From NCBI GenBank assembly GCA_004026145.2, contig CP034985.2, forward strand, positions 10,777,424-10,841,423: a DNA stretch of 64,000 nucleotides. Reading direction: 5' to 3'. Shown here piece after piece: positions 32,721 through 45,747 of the stretch (positions are counted from its first letter, which is position 1; the number at the start of each line of letters is the position of its first letter). A model generated the notes under the pieces. The model was not told where the DNA came from and searched no databases. It saw nothing but the letters and a program-made list of their open reading frames with translations. The DNA is from Takifugu bimaculatus. Its lineage: Eukaryota > Chordata > Actinopteri > Tetraodontiformes > Tetraodontidae. Position numbers and translations under genes: made by a program.

Positions 32721-35700
32721 CACTCCGCTGCTCATTACATAAACTGTCAGTCACGCCGCTGACACCGCCCCCTCTACATATTCAACCCCCTTCCCTCCCA
32801 ACCCAACAATTATCCAGATTTAATACCTACTGGCTCTGCGCTGACTGACCACCATGGATACTGGGCGATTATTAACAAGCCCAAACATCTGTTGACTTAT
32901 TTTTAGTGCGCAATTCGCTGAACTGGCGAGAGTATGGACAATGAAGGAGAGCCGAAACTTCAGGAATGGAAAGCAGGAATTCAATTACTCCTTCTCCTTT
33001 CGCCCTTTTACCCTCGGTTACTCTCAATTGCACGCCTAATTAGCCCTTTACACGTCGTCAAGGGGCCATACGCACTATTTTATTCCTGACTGCATCCAGA
33101 CGGGCTGTATTAAAAACAGTGACGCAGAATTTTGTCTAGATCTTGCGTAGATGCGAGATTCACATTTATACCCACAGTGCGCACAAAAAATCTAAAACGC
33201 ACGTTCAATTAAGAGTTGATTTTTTTTCATTATCAAAAGACCAATTCCTTGAACGTAATGCTAATCCTATATCTCCACATTGTGTCCAATTTCCCCACTT
33301 TCCCACCCCCCACCACGTTATGTTGGGTGTGTATTTCATCTTGGCGGTGGCGTGCGCCCCTTCATGCCCACCCAAGCGTTTAACGGTTTAGCAGCAGCGT
33401 GCCTCCTATTGTTGCGGCGCGTGTCCTTTCTCGCCCTCATGCGGGTGTAATGTGCGGGACGGGAACATTTAACTATTCAGCTGTATGTAAATGCGCCCCC
33501 CACCCCTCGTCGCTCCCTCTCTGCGTGTGTCACACACAATCACCTGCATGCGTAAAATGGTTTTATTTCTCCCAGTTGTACCCTCTGACGGCTAATGGGA
33601 ATGGCCTGTGCTCCACCAGATAAAGTAATAAATAAATGGCCTGAAATCGGCAGCACTGATCTCACATTACTAATATATTTACATTTGGATTATTTACACC
33701 CGTTCTTGATTCATTTTTCACTTTGTAAAAATGCGCATTCAGCTTCTTTAATTAAATTAACACGGACGAGGAATTATGTTCCTGAAAGTGTCCCTTCATC
33801 AAATGCAGGGAAGAAAATTCGCCTTCCATCTCTGCCCCCCCATATGTACAGGTTGTTTTCTGGTAATCTGATTGGTTGTGTCGGTTACTCGATCACCCGT
33901 GTCTCTCTCATTTACCATCTGGTGGGAGACTGGCAGCCCGACGCACCGTTTTGGATCGTCTGTTCGCGAAGGGAGCGAGCCAGTTTCGCTCCGACCTGTT
34001 CATCTGAATTCTGTTGGGCATCCTGTCGTGCGTTTGTGCGGGAGAACTCGTGTAATCCCGCAACAACACCCACGAGGATGTTGTTATTTGTCGCGCTGTG
34101 ATGTATTTAATCAACTCCTGCGTGGAGGATGTGCTGGGCGTCTGTCAGAAGCGGCAAAGTGCGCGTGTTATTAATATGGAATAGTCAGGTTATTAATATG
34201 ACTATTAATATCACATGGTTCCAATGTGATCATCACGCTTGATGCCAGTGGTGTTGTTCCCCTGACCTTGAGTGTTTGCCTTTCATCTGTTTTCCTACAG
34301 TAGCTGTGAGCGAAAATGGAAAGCGGCTATATTTATTCAGTGTTTATATGAGCCAGACACAGTGGATCGGTCGAATGCTGCTCATATTGACACACCTGTT
34401 GTTTCTCCAATGGGTCCACGGAGACACAATGGCGAGGCTTTATGCAGCTCCTTTCAGTGTCCGCATGCACTCGGCTGCCGGTTCTGCTACTTGTTGACTC
34501 AACAATGCTTGTGATATTTTTGTGAGCCAATCTTTTGAAGGTTTGGATCTCTCTAATGCAGCTGCTTAAGTGCGCTCTCCTCCCTTTGTTTAATTTAGCA
34601 ACATCCTCCATCTGCACCATTCTGGGTTTTAAATCATAGATGGAGAAATGGGTCGTGATTCTCTCTTGCAACATCGCCCTTATCTGCTTTTATAGCCGTG
34701 CTGTCCAGTCCGGCTACCCTGGAACGGTCATAAAAACAAGTGACGATTGCGGCTTATGGTGTGTTTAAGAGGCGAGCACAGCTGATAACACAAAATTCTC
34801 TTCATAATGAAAACGGCGAATGACATGTGAGCCACATGTTCTTTTATACGCAGATGTAACAAAGCACATATGTGCTGTCATAAGTCTGTCAGATGACATT
34901 TATTTTCATTCTCTACTCACTGGTTTGGGTTAGTTGAACTTTATGAACTTGGAAAAACAACAACTTTTGTCTCTCAGCACCCTCATTTGCAAAGAACCAG
35001 CAGCAATGCTGTCAACAGATGCTTTTGTGGTCTTATTTATAACATCTCCCACTGAAAAAGCATTGTATTGTTACACCCTTATACGATGCCAGAGAACAGC
35101 TGGAGGCTACAGTGAAACCAACTGCTCGCTGTGGCTCATACCGATGATGTTTGGACCCTTATCATTCCACAAACTGGAGGCAAGGCAGCAGTGCTCCGAT
35201 GACTGGATCACTTCAGGCCTTTACCCGGCTCCATTACAGCCCCTCCTTCAGCCCACTGGGATGACAAAAATGTGGATTTGTGGGTACTGGTCAGAGTGTT
35301 AGGTCCGTTTGACGGATGCCCCCACAAATGTTTGTGGGTTTGGAGGAACGCTACCGAGCCACGGTTCCTGTTCTCACCATTCTGCGCCAGTCTTTCACGA
35401 ATAAACAGTGATCTTCTGACAAGGGAGCATAAACAGGTCGATCGGCCGTGCAAAAGAATATCTATTGTTGTGGGTGGAATGTATGAAATGTTGCCACATT
35501 ATTCCAGGATGACGTCGTGCTGGCATTCACAATTTTGAGCTTCTTACTGAGTCGTCTGAAGTGTGGAAGCTACCGAATATGTGTAGCCTGGAATGACATA
35601 AGCGCCATCCTCTTGAATAAATATGCTTTTCAAATATATTTACACATGTGCTTTCTACAGTATCAAGTCGAGGCAGCGTGGACGAAGAAACGCTGAATTG

Positions 35701-38251
35701 ATCCCACAGTAAAGCGCGACTGCAATAAAACAGCGAGAAGAGATGAATATTCACAGTTTTCTGAATTTACCGTCGTTTAATGGCGCTTTACACAACTAAC
35801 GACCTCAGAAATTCATCACTTGATTAGTTTTAGCCTTCAGCTAAAGTGCGATTCTCGTGTTAAAGGGATACTTCAGTGTGTGATGGAGAGTGAGTCCACA
35901 GAAATGTTTTTGAGCTGTAAGAGCATCGTTTAGGTGTTTCTCTCTATTGTCCAGGTGATTTGGCCCTTTGACCTGACAGTTATGTGGCAACAGATGGATC
36001 TGAACCTGTTGATCCTGCCACCGGGACGCCTTTATTGTCCATCTATATTTGCTCTGCTTGATGCCCCTTATGTCTGGAGTCCAGCTGGACGTCGCCATAA
36101 ATCATCAGTTAAAAGGGAGGGCCGGTACGAGGCGTGAAGTGACGTCAAAGGTTCAGACCGGCGAGGTGCCGTTTATGAGCAGCTCTTCAGAAGTCCGGGG
36201 CGACCTACATAAACGAAAGCCTCGGGGATTCTGGATTTCTCATTTGCTCCACTTGCAGGTGAAGGAAAAGTACGCGGGGCCATGAATTAGGCTGAAACCG
36301 ATACCAGTGAGTCACTAATGTCAGCGTGATCATACTGACATTTCACTGGAGCGTAGTATCCTCCAGCCCGCCACGCCACGTCCTAACCTATGCTTTGTGT
36401 TGGAACACTTTCTTTTCTTGGGCTTTCTGGTGTTTACTGCAAACAGCGGCGCTCCTGCACCGACCTGGCCTTTTGACAAGTACACAGGGAACAGGATCCA
36501 GCAGGAATGCCGACGCTGCCTTTTCGGAGAAATGTGGGATCTGGAGCAGAGTGCCAACGTCAGTTTAAGAAGGCGAAGGCAGCAATTCTGTCAGATTAAA
36601 ATCACACAACTATTGGAGGCTTGATGTCTGCTGCGTTTCAGTGATCTTCGACATTAGAATTGACCACCAGGTGGGGATATTTCTGTTGTCAGCCTTTTAG
36701 ATAACTACGACCCGATTTGCTACAAGTTTGCCCGTTTGCAGCAGCTGCAGCATTAGCTACTCATTAGTGTAGCCACAAGGGCAACACTGTCGTTTCCAAC
36801 ACGAGTTTTATTGCTCATTTATGAAGGGAGGGAAAGGCTGCTGTGATCTCCCCTGGAGCTTTGATGCTTTATTGTCAAACGGTTGCGTAAAACATAGCTG
36901 GAAACGTGCCCTTTTGGAACCAGTTCACTCACAGATTGAGTTCTTTAGTGGACATTGTGCATCCATATTTTTGTAATGTGACTTTCCAGTTTAATGTTTC
37001 AGTTAAATGACAATAACAGATATTTATTCACAGAGGAGTCCTGGTTAAGTGGAATTCTTGTTTATTTCTACTTTATTTATTTTCCTGCCCACTTTTTACT
37101 TCTGTTTCCATGCAGTTACCTCTACTTTCTTCTTACACATTCTTAATTTTGACCTATTTTGGGATTTACGTCATTTAAAAAGAGCAAAGGCATTAGCCCA
37201 ATACAGATATTGAATTCAATCATGATTGGAAGAGGAGCTATAGGACCTCCTTTTAGTTTGTCTTCTCTAAACGTGAGAAGTGAAGAGGTCTACAAGAAAC
37301 ACTCATGCTGAGTGGAGGACATATGAATATGTCCACGACAGTGGGACGAGACGACAAAATGTCCGGAAGCACCAGCGAGGAGGCTCAAAGCCACCCCCTC
37401 TGGAACTGTGGGCATACCTGCAAGAATTCACTGATCCAAAAACAACTCTTTCCAATTGCTCTGCAGCTTACATGCAAGTTTCATGGTCGGGTATTTCAAA
37501 AGGTTGTTGTCTGCAGGAAAAAGTTCGAGGTCACCTACAGCAGCAGATACCATTGCAGGGCACAGAAAAGTCCAGCTCTTGATTTTGAGAATCACAAGAG
37601 AAAAAGGAGAAGGAGCCCTTGCGGCTGTCTGCGCTGCACTATAAATACACTCATGGATGTTTTTCTTTCCTATGTTTCAGTTGGTGGAGTGAGTATATTA
37701 CACTTACATAGTGCTGTAAAATGTATGTATTCATTGTCCCAATATTCAGTAGCTGTATGCTAACATTGACTTAAGAGTTTCACAACAATCTTTAATCTTT
37801 AATAATAACAAACTCCAATTAAACCTCCTTCACTGACCTAATTTGTCCTGATTTTTGTCCTCTGTTCTATAGGACTTGACCATACCCAAACCACTTAAAC
37901 AATCAGAGCGCAGTGAGGGCTCCCAATCCTGGGAGGAGGAGGTCATCTCTTCAGTACTGCGAAAGATTATTCCTCAATAAAGTACCAAGCAGCTGGACAC
38001 TTACTTGGGGTGCCCAGGCGATCCAGTTGAGGTGCTCAAGTCTTTCCAAAGCTGTGTGCCAGCTGTCACTTAAACGTAAAACGGACCCCTCAGCATTAGC
38101 AGCCTGCAAAAAAAAAACCTAGTGTGGCAGGACTGAATGTCAGGCTAATCAGTGCAGGCGTTGACTCCACTACTTTAGCGGCTCAACAAACCCTTTTTGT
38201 AGTTCTTTGTTGTGTGCCAATGGACTTCTTCTGTACTGCTTTAGATCCTTG

Positions 38252-38252
<1 letters not shown>
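32721..38252. other. gene-free region upstream of dll4, part 1
   Basis: No gene recognised. Open frames here, including the 168-codon one at 33595-34101, lack family features and exon structure. TAAT-rich blocks at about 33570-33780 and 34140-34230 look like non-coding regulatory DNA by composition only. A GTGGGAA RBPJ-type core lies on the minus strand at 33299-33305. Confidence 0.6.

Positions 38253-38334
<82 letters not shown>
38253..38334. repeat. (CA)n microsatellite
   Basis: A pure CA tract of about 82 bp. Confidence 0.97.
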
Positions 38335-38336
<2 letters not shown>

Positions 38337-40952
38337 AATACACAGCAATTATAATGAGAGTTCTACCTAGTTTTGTCCTTAAATGGTATTTTTTTTGTCT
38401 GACTTCATACCTTATTTTACTTTTAAGAATTTTTCCCATGCTGTAATTTGTACTTAAATATGAATAGAAATTTTATATCGGTAATTTGACCAAATTAGTT
38501 TTACACCCCTGTATCAACACATCTTCTAGAGTATTAAATGTGTGCACTTTTGACACCACTAAATATCTATGACTTTTTCCTGGAAATTGGTTAATATAGA
38601 GTGAGGATTTTGGAAAAACCCCCTGGAAAATTGAACTCGTTATATTGGTGGTTGATGACATTATGGGACCCAGATGGGAATTATTCAGAAATAGGATGCA
38701 GAGGCTGTTATTACTGACATGATGTCAGTGTGTATAGATTTTGTAAATTCACTGCCGTCTCTGCTCTTCAACTCACGTAGCCATGGCAACACAGGCTATA
38801 CACTGTGTGCTAAATTTAGTGACGCTGCTCCTGGAGTTGATAAAAGCACCAAATATCCAACATGAAAGAACCTTCACTATTAAAACGGGGGCTAATATCA
38901 CTCACTACAGACAGCGACTGGGTTTTGGGGTCGTTTTTTTTCGATCGCCCCATCCCCATTAGGAGCCTTAGACAGTGGATGGAGTCAGCACTGGGAAGAA
39001 AATCCCACTTTGGGCCTGAATGTCCCGGTGGAACGGTGCCACAAATGTGGGTGTTTAGGAGTGAGAGTGAAGTGGGTGTACGCAGCCTCTCCAAAGCCCT
39101 AACCACAATGAGATTAGTGTCAGTTGGCAGTATTAATCCCAGTAGTCCAAGCTGGCCCACCGTTAGTTGAGGAAAACACGGCGGGGGGGAGATTCAAGGT
39201 TGGCTTGAGTCGGCTGGGGCGACTTAACTTAATAATGGATTAATCAGATGCTTTTGCATTTTCGTTTTCGCATAAAACGAGAAGCAAAACAAACACTCAA
39301 CAACAGCGTCAGACGTGGTGAGATGAAAGATTTAATGGTGCTTTTATCTTAAGTGACGTGATGAAAGTCTGCCCCGAACTTGTTCTAACGTGGAAACGAT
39401 TATCATTAGGTGGTCAGGCGTGTTTGACTTTAACACCTGTATTTGTCGGGAACTCAAAATGTTAATTAAATATGAAATCATTTTTTAAAACACACACATT
39501 TTATTTTAGCTCAGACTTTTTTAGCTCACCCTATTTGATGAAAGTGCTATCTTTGCAGAAACTGCCTGACTCCCCCAGCAGAGACATCCCCGGGCTCCCC
39601 TCCCTTCCCCTCCGACGTTGGTACGATCCAAAAAACCCTCGGTGGTTTGTTTGCTTGGGAAAAGAGAATATCCTCTGAGGTCAAGTCAAACAGGATGTGT
39701 TTGAGTGTGGTCCTTCCCTCCCATTGGCTCTTTGTAATAACGCTCTCTGCGGGACAGATGCGTGCACCCCCACATGTGCACAAAAAAGTGCACGTGCGTG
39801 TTCACATCTGTAATGACATATGTGAAAACTGCCTGCTGGCTGCCGATGTGACATGCTATCCAGTTGTATTTACCTAAAAATGCGGAGTTTGTGATTGGAA
39901 CGGAGCGCTGGGAGTGGGAGTGTTTGAATAAGCCCTCGCGTTGGGAAAATGTCGGATGGTAAAACTAACAAACAAAGGCTGACGCAGATGGAGACGCCAC
40001 TTAGCCGGCGCACGAGCGGGCCGTCGCTGCATCAGCGTCTGCCCGTCGCTAACTCTTCGAACCTCCAGAACAAATCAGAGTCAGTGTCAGTGTTTGTTAG
40101 CTGCAGTTTATCCAAGCAAACTGGAGATTTAGTGATTTCGCAAGAAAAGGCCCAGCAAATTTAACGCGACCGTCCGCAAACATGGTTTCATCAGAGAGAT
40201 GTTTATTTTGTGAAAGGCTATCCCCTGGCGAGGGTTTTGCGTATGCTCGCTGTGCACCGGGGCATTAAAACGGATCTAGTGGTGCTTTTGCTCGAGACCA
40301 TAATGGAAGGATCCCGATTTCAAAAAGTGTGCTTCACGTTGTTTGACTCGTCTTGATTTGGAAATGATACACATGGCCTGCTGCCACATTACGCAATCCT
40401 CCGGCACGGCGAGGGGATGCAGATTCTCCGTCCCGAGTCCTGCCAAACCCAATCACACGAGGACTTGTATACAGTCAAATCAACCCCGAATCACCGCAGA
40501 TGTCATAGTGCGTTTACATGTACACAGGAGCGTGCTCTTTTCCTAACTTCATGCATGCTGGAGCTCCTGCAGAGGGACGTGGAGCCTGCAGTGAACCTGG
40601 GAGACGTCCACTGTTACGCCAGGCTCCCCTCCTGAATGTCAGCTCAGGCAGTCGGCCTGGAGCCGGACACGGACGGCGGCCTGGCGGCAAAATAGTGGTC
40701 ACGCCAATCAGGCCACTGCAGGTCTGCAAGTCACATTTGTATCTCAGGTAGCGGAGGAAAGGTTAGCGGCTAAAAAAGGAATCAGCTGAGAGTGACTCCA
40801 CAGGTACTGAACAGGTTCCGACATGGTGGTCAGTGTTTATTTCTGTTATCAGTCCGCAGCTCTGCTAAATACTGTTCAGCTGTCTGTTTATATCAGAGCT
40901 GTGGCAGCACGTACTGGTTATACTGGGACAGAAAGGGCTCCAGTTTGTGAGA
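38335..40952. other. gene-free region, part 2
   Basis: No gene or recognised element. The stretch at about 38930-39170 is of balanced composition with long open frames on both strands, but shows no family motif. Confidence 0.6.
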
Positions 40953-41346
40953 CGAGAGAGGCTAAATAAAGTGGTTGTAGTGGGATAGAGAGGCTAAATG
41001 GACTGTTATAGTAGGATAGAGAGGCTAAATGGGCTGTTATAGTGGGATAGAGAGGCTAAATGGGCTGTTATAGTGGGATAGAGAGGCTAAATGGGCTGTT
41101 ATAGTAGGATAGAGAGGCTAAATGGACTGTTATAGTGGGATAGAGAAGCTAAATGGACTGTTATAGTAGGATAGAGAGGCTAAATGGACTGTTATAGTAG
41201 GATAGAGAGGCTAAATGGGCTGTTATAGTAGGATAGAGAGGCTAAATGGACTGTTATAGTAGGATAGAGAGGCTCAATGGACTGTTATAGTGGGATAGAG
41301 AAGCTAAATGGACTGTTATAGTAGGATAGAGAAGCTAAATGGACTG
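40953..41346. repeat. 31-bp minisatellite
   Basis: About 12 tandem copies of a 31-bp unit containing GGATAGAGAGGCTAAATGG and CTGTTATAGT, with a degenerate copy at the left edge. Successive units start exactly 31 bp apart (for example 40983 and 41014). Copies differ mainly at two positions (GTAGG/GTGGG, GACTG/GGCTG). Confidence 0.95.
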
Positions 41347-44300
41347 GGAAAGTAACTTGAACACTGCGAGGCTTTAGGTAAAGCTGGATGGAGATGTTTA
41401 GGTGAATACCAATTATAATGTGGAATGCAGACAACAATAACCAGGTGTGTTTATGGCTGTTGCGGCGTTGCACTGTCGAGGGCTTATTACCACGAGTACT
41501 GTATGTCAGACATTATTCCTGAATGTTGTAATTTAGGTCAAATAAATCACAGATGACTCAATTATCCTGATGTTTTGCAAGACCACATCTACAGCGCACA
41601 TCCTGCTGAGTTTAACAGATGATGGTGTCACGAAAAGGTTAACCGGCTACGGCTGGAGTCCAACATGAAAGCGCGGAATTTGCCTTTAACTGCCGTCACT
41701 TTTTTCCACCCCCCCCGAAAAAATTTCTCAGATTGCGCAAAATGCCCCATTGGCAGAGAAAAAAGAATGGAATATTGAAAAGGAGGTAATAGATCTATTA
41801 GAAGACCCTAATAGGAGGCCATTGGCTTGGAAATTGAATCAGTTCGGAAGGAAAGGTCAGAGGAAATGACCGCAGGGTCAGTGAACCCCACCTCTTAACC
41901 ACAGGAAGGGCTCTGTCACAATCGCGTCCCCTGCATCCGTGACGACCTGGCTAAATTATGTCTGATGGAAGGAGCGCGAAAGACTCATCAGCGTTCATTT
42001 AGCAGCTCCATAACGGAGGATTCCAGCCTCCCATCAACGCCACCAAATCAGTCGCACCTTTCAGAAGACGTCTGAGCCTGCGCCCCTCGATTTTGGTGCA
42101 TTATGGAATTAAAGAAGCGGCGCCTTGTCGCCGTTCCCAACTTGCAGCACGAGCTGAGGAGGCTAATCTGCAGCCAAAGTGGCGTTTGACCCGAGGAGAT
42201 GATGCGCCTTCACAGGAAAGACAGCTGGGCATTTGAAACACTGAAACACACACGAAATGCACGTTTCCTCCCGTCCCTACGCTTCCACGCGTCTCAGCCA
42301 TTCCCACCCTGGTGGCAGAGCCCTCGGCGAGGTGCCGCCTGCTCATCAGCTCTATTCATCCATGATTTTGCTTCCAGTAGCTGTTTTTTTTTCCTTCCCT
42401 GCAGTGATTTGTGGCAGCCTCGAGGTGCAGAGGATGAGACGAAGGAAGTATGTGAGGAAAAACTGTCGTGAGCTGGAGGATGAGCGTAATGATATTTCTG
42501 ATGGTCCTGTGGTATTTTTGGATAGCCGTTGTTTTTTCCTCCGTAAATTCCAGGTTCCGGCTGTTTTTCCTTCTCCTTGTTCCCAGCCTGTGAACGCAGG
42601 GCCGCTTCCTCTCCCTCCTTCCTATTCTGAGCCTCTGATTGCATGGAAGTGGGGGTGGTGAACAGGATAATGCGTGCATGTGTGTGTGGGGAATCTGGAG
42701 GGAGAAATGTTGTAATATGTATATTTTTTTCCGCTCCCTGAGTCACTTCAGACTAATGAAAGCTGGTGTATCTCCAGTGTTGGGTGGAACCGCTGAAAAA
42801 GATGCGTGTTAACTGTTCTCCATGTGTTGTTTTTGCTGATCCAGCCGGTGATGGGAGGTGTGTGTGCGTGCGTGTGTGTCTGCACTCCATGGAACAGAGA
42901 GATGGGTCTCACTTAAGCCAATCTCGGCTCGGAACGTTCACAGCTCTTATTTTATTAAAGTCTTTTATTTGACACTTGCATTGCGGTTTCTTCACAGCAT
43001 TCAACCTCCATATTCTCCAGCATTTATACGCTCGGAATTTCATCCAGCTTCTGCCGCGTGACCTTCGATTTCCATCCAGTGTTGAAACAAACACTTGAAA
43101 TAACACTTTGACACGCTGGGGATGTCTTTGTTTGTCTGAGGGAGTTCAGCCGGCGCATTTCTTCCTTTAGGAACCAGGATCGAAGCGTTGCCGTGGCTGC
43201 GGAGTCCAGGACCTGGGCTATGTTGTGCAGTGCACCGAATAAAGCACGGCGGGATTTCTCTTTGAGTAAATTTGGGAATTGAGACTTTACATCTTAACAA
43301 CCGCGTCTAGTAATCTAATTTTCTGGGGCTTGAATCACAAATATGTTCTGGGCCAGTGGCAGAGGACAGTTCACAGTTTACTCTGCGTAGGTGGAAGTGA
43401 GTCTCACAAATGTCAATGAAAGCACAGTGGAGAAAACTCCAGAACAGACTCTGGAAAACCTTTGGGAAAAAAAAAAAAGCAGGACGATGACCTCTACAAG
43501 AGTTCCCTATTTCGTTTTCGATCCAAAGGTTGAAAACTGGACCTAAATTGCATCAATTTCCAGCTGAATTTGATCGCAGTGTTTTTTCTCCTGAGCTAGC
43601 CAGGCGCTAACGCGGATTCAAACATGCTGTCAACCAACAATTCCCTCGAAATGTAGAGCACTAATTTACAGCATAAAGCGGTCGGTCAAAGTCGAATGTC
43701 AAAGCAATGTATGTGTGTGTGTGTGTGTGTGTGTGTGGGTGTGTGTGTGGGTGTGTGTCCTCAGTGTTGATATAGAAACAAAGTCACACTACAGCCTGTT
43801 CCTCTGTTTATTGCACAACAAGCGGCACAAACTGCCGCCATCTTGCATTCTTCCCCCCGTCCGCAGTGCTGTGGTTGAACGTCGACGGTTAACGCGCTGA
43901 TGTGCACACAAAAGCACTAGTTCAGGATTTCTCTCTGGGGTCTCTTGACTGTTTTATGCAGCTGCTTTGTCAGATTTATAGGCCTTACAGTTTTTTCCCT
44001 TTTGGAGAAGAACAGTAGTGGTAGCAGGTTTTCTTTCTAAAATCTGGCTCTTTAAATGACTATAACATTTGTTTTTACATTCTCTCCTTGCATTGCAATA
44101 TTTAGATTTTACTAGATTTTACTCTTTCCTGCTTCCCTTCAGTGACTTCCAAGGAGATCTTGGCCGGCAGTTAAGCTGTTTTAGCTGTTTTCATTCCATC
44201 TATATCAAGATGGGAGAAGGATACTGTAGCATTTTTGGGGGATTATGGAAAGTGACTCAGGAGCTTTCTGCTGGAAAACCACGTCTTCTGATCCTCCCTC

Positions 44301-45660
44301 CCCGCTGGAGGAAGGCGATATGGCTGCTGTTATCTGACTCTAAATCTTTCAGCCATATTTTTGCATATCTGCAGCAAAGCAATATGATTTGTGTTTGTGT
44401 TTGTGGGCCTGTGAGTGTGTTTTCACGTGTCCATGAAAGCCAGAGTTGGACCAGAGATGGACAGACAGACAACCGGCCAGTGTGAAGTTTTGCTTTACGG
44501 GGAAGGACGGAATTTGTCCTTTCCTGCACTCGTACATCAATATGGCAGATGTTTCCTAAAGGATGGATCATGAGGCCTTTCAAACACATTCACAGACTAC
44601 CTTAATTGCTGTTTGTTTTGTCTCCCCCCGCCCGGCATTCTAGGCCTTACGTCAAACATCTGAGGAGCATTTTAAAAACAAAAAAGGAGCTTGTATCGGC
44701 TCATGCACGTTTGTCTCTGGGACACACGGGGGACTGTGCATTGTTCCCAACCTTTTATCCCCCCTCCAACCATTTGATCTCCCAAAAAGTGCTCGGCCTG
44801 TCCGGGTTCACTCGTTTGAACCCGGCAGCGAGTCCCATTCATGGTGTTTTTCCATTTCTGTGATGGGTATTGAGAGGCGATAGGATATCAAGAGCACCTA
44901 AGTGCTTCCGTTTCCTCCCTCTTTTTATTTTCTTTCCTTTCCTCCGTGGACTCTGCCTCTCTATCAGGGGCCCCACACATGCTCCGTGTCACGTCCTGTA
45001 TCCCGAACAACAAGGATTCGCCGGACACCACCGGAGATCAATGTACAACTTTGATGCAAAGTTGATGGCGTTAACGACATTTCCTCCCCTGCAGGGCAAC
45101 AACAGCGGTGCATCTGAGGCCGAGCAGATACACCTAAGGGGCCATTACTCAAGTTTTGGAACGCGATCAGCTCCCATCCATGGAGTTTAACCCCAGAGCG
45201 AGGGTTCCAAGCTGTTAGGGCCTGTCAGACGTGCGGGACAAGCTCCGTCCTGACTGGCATCTTAGTTTTCCTTGCAAAAGGGAAAGAGAGGAATGACCTC
45301 ATGCTTGAGTGACTCAACGTTGTGCCTTAAATCTTCTTTGTTTTAAAGCAGAGGAATGTCAGCGAACGCACCACGGCGAGGACTGACACATTCAGGCCTG
45401 CAGCTTTACATTTGCTCTGTGGCAGAAGAGTTACGGGAGCGCGGTGCAGAGCTGCCTCCAGCCCCTGCCCTCTCCGTGGCAGCGGTGATTCATGTGATCG
45501 AGGAGAGTGTGGGAGGGGAAGTGGGGTGGAAGGAGAGGAAGAGAGGCAGGAAGTAGGGGGGAAAAGCTGGTCTATCAACGAGGCCTGATAATGGAGACCC
45601 ACAGGAAACTGCTGAGGAGGATTTTCCACGATGTCGCACCAGAGCCCCGGCGCTGAAGTT

Positions 45661-45664
<4 letters not shown>
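41347..45664. other. gene-free region, part 3
   Basis: No gene recognised. It contains a TG tract at 43712-43758 and AT-rich unexplained sequence. Confidence 0.6.
43712..43758. repeat. (TG)n microsatellite, interrupted
   Basis: A TG tract with two GGG interruptions near its right end. Confidence 0.9.

Positions 45665-45746
<82 letters not shown>
45665..45746. repeat. (CA)n microsatellite
   Basis: An 82-bp CA tract with one G interruption at about 45703. Confidence 0.96.

Positions 45747-45747
<1 letters not shown>

Noticed and set aside
33595..34101. 168-codon plus-strand frame, the longest in the gene-free region
   Set aside because: No recognisable motif, no splice or promoter context, and chance open frames of this size are expected in 31 kb.
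37305..37763. 152-codon plus-strand frame
   Set aside because: The translation has no domain, and no supporting exon or poly(A) structure was seen.
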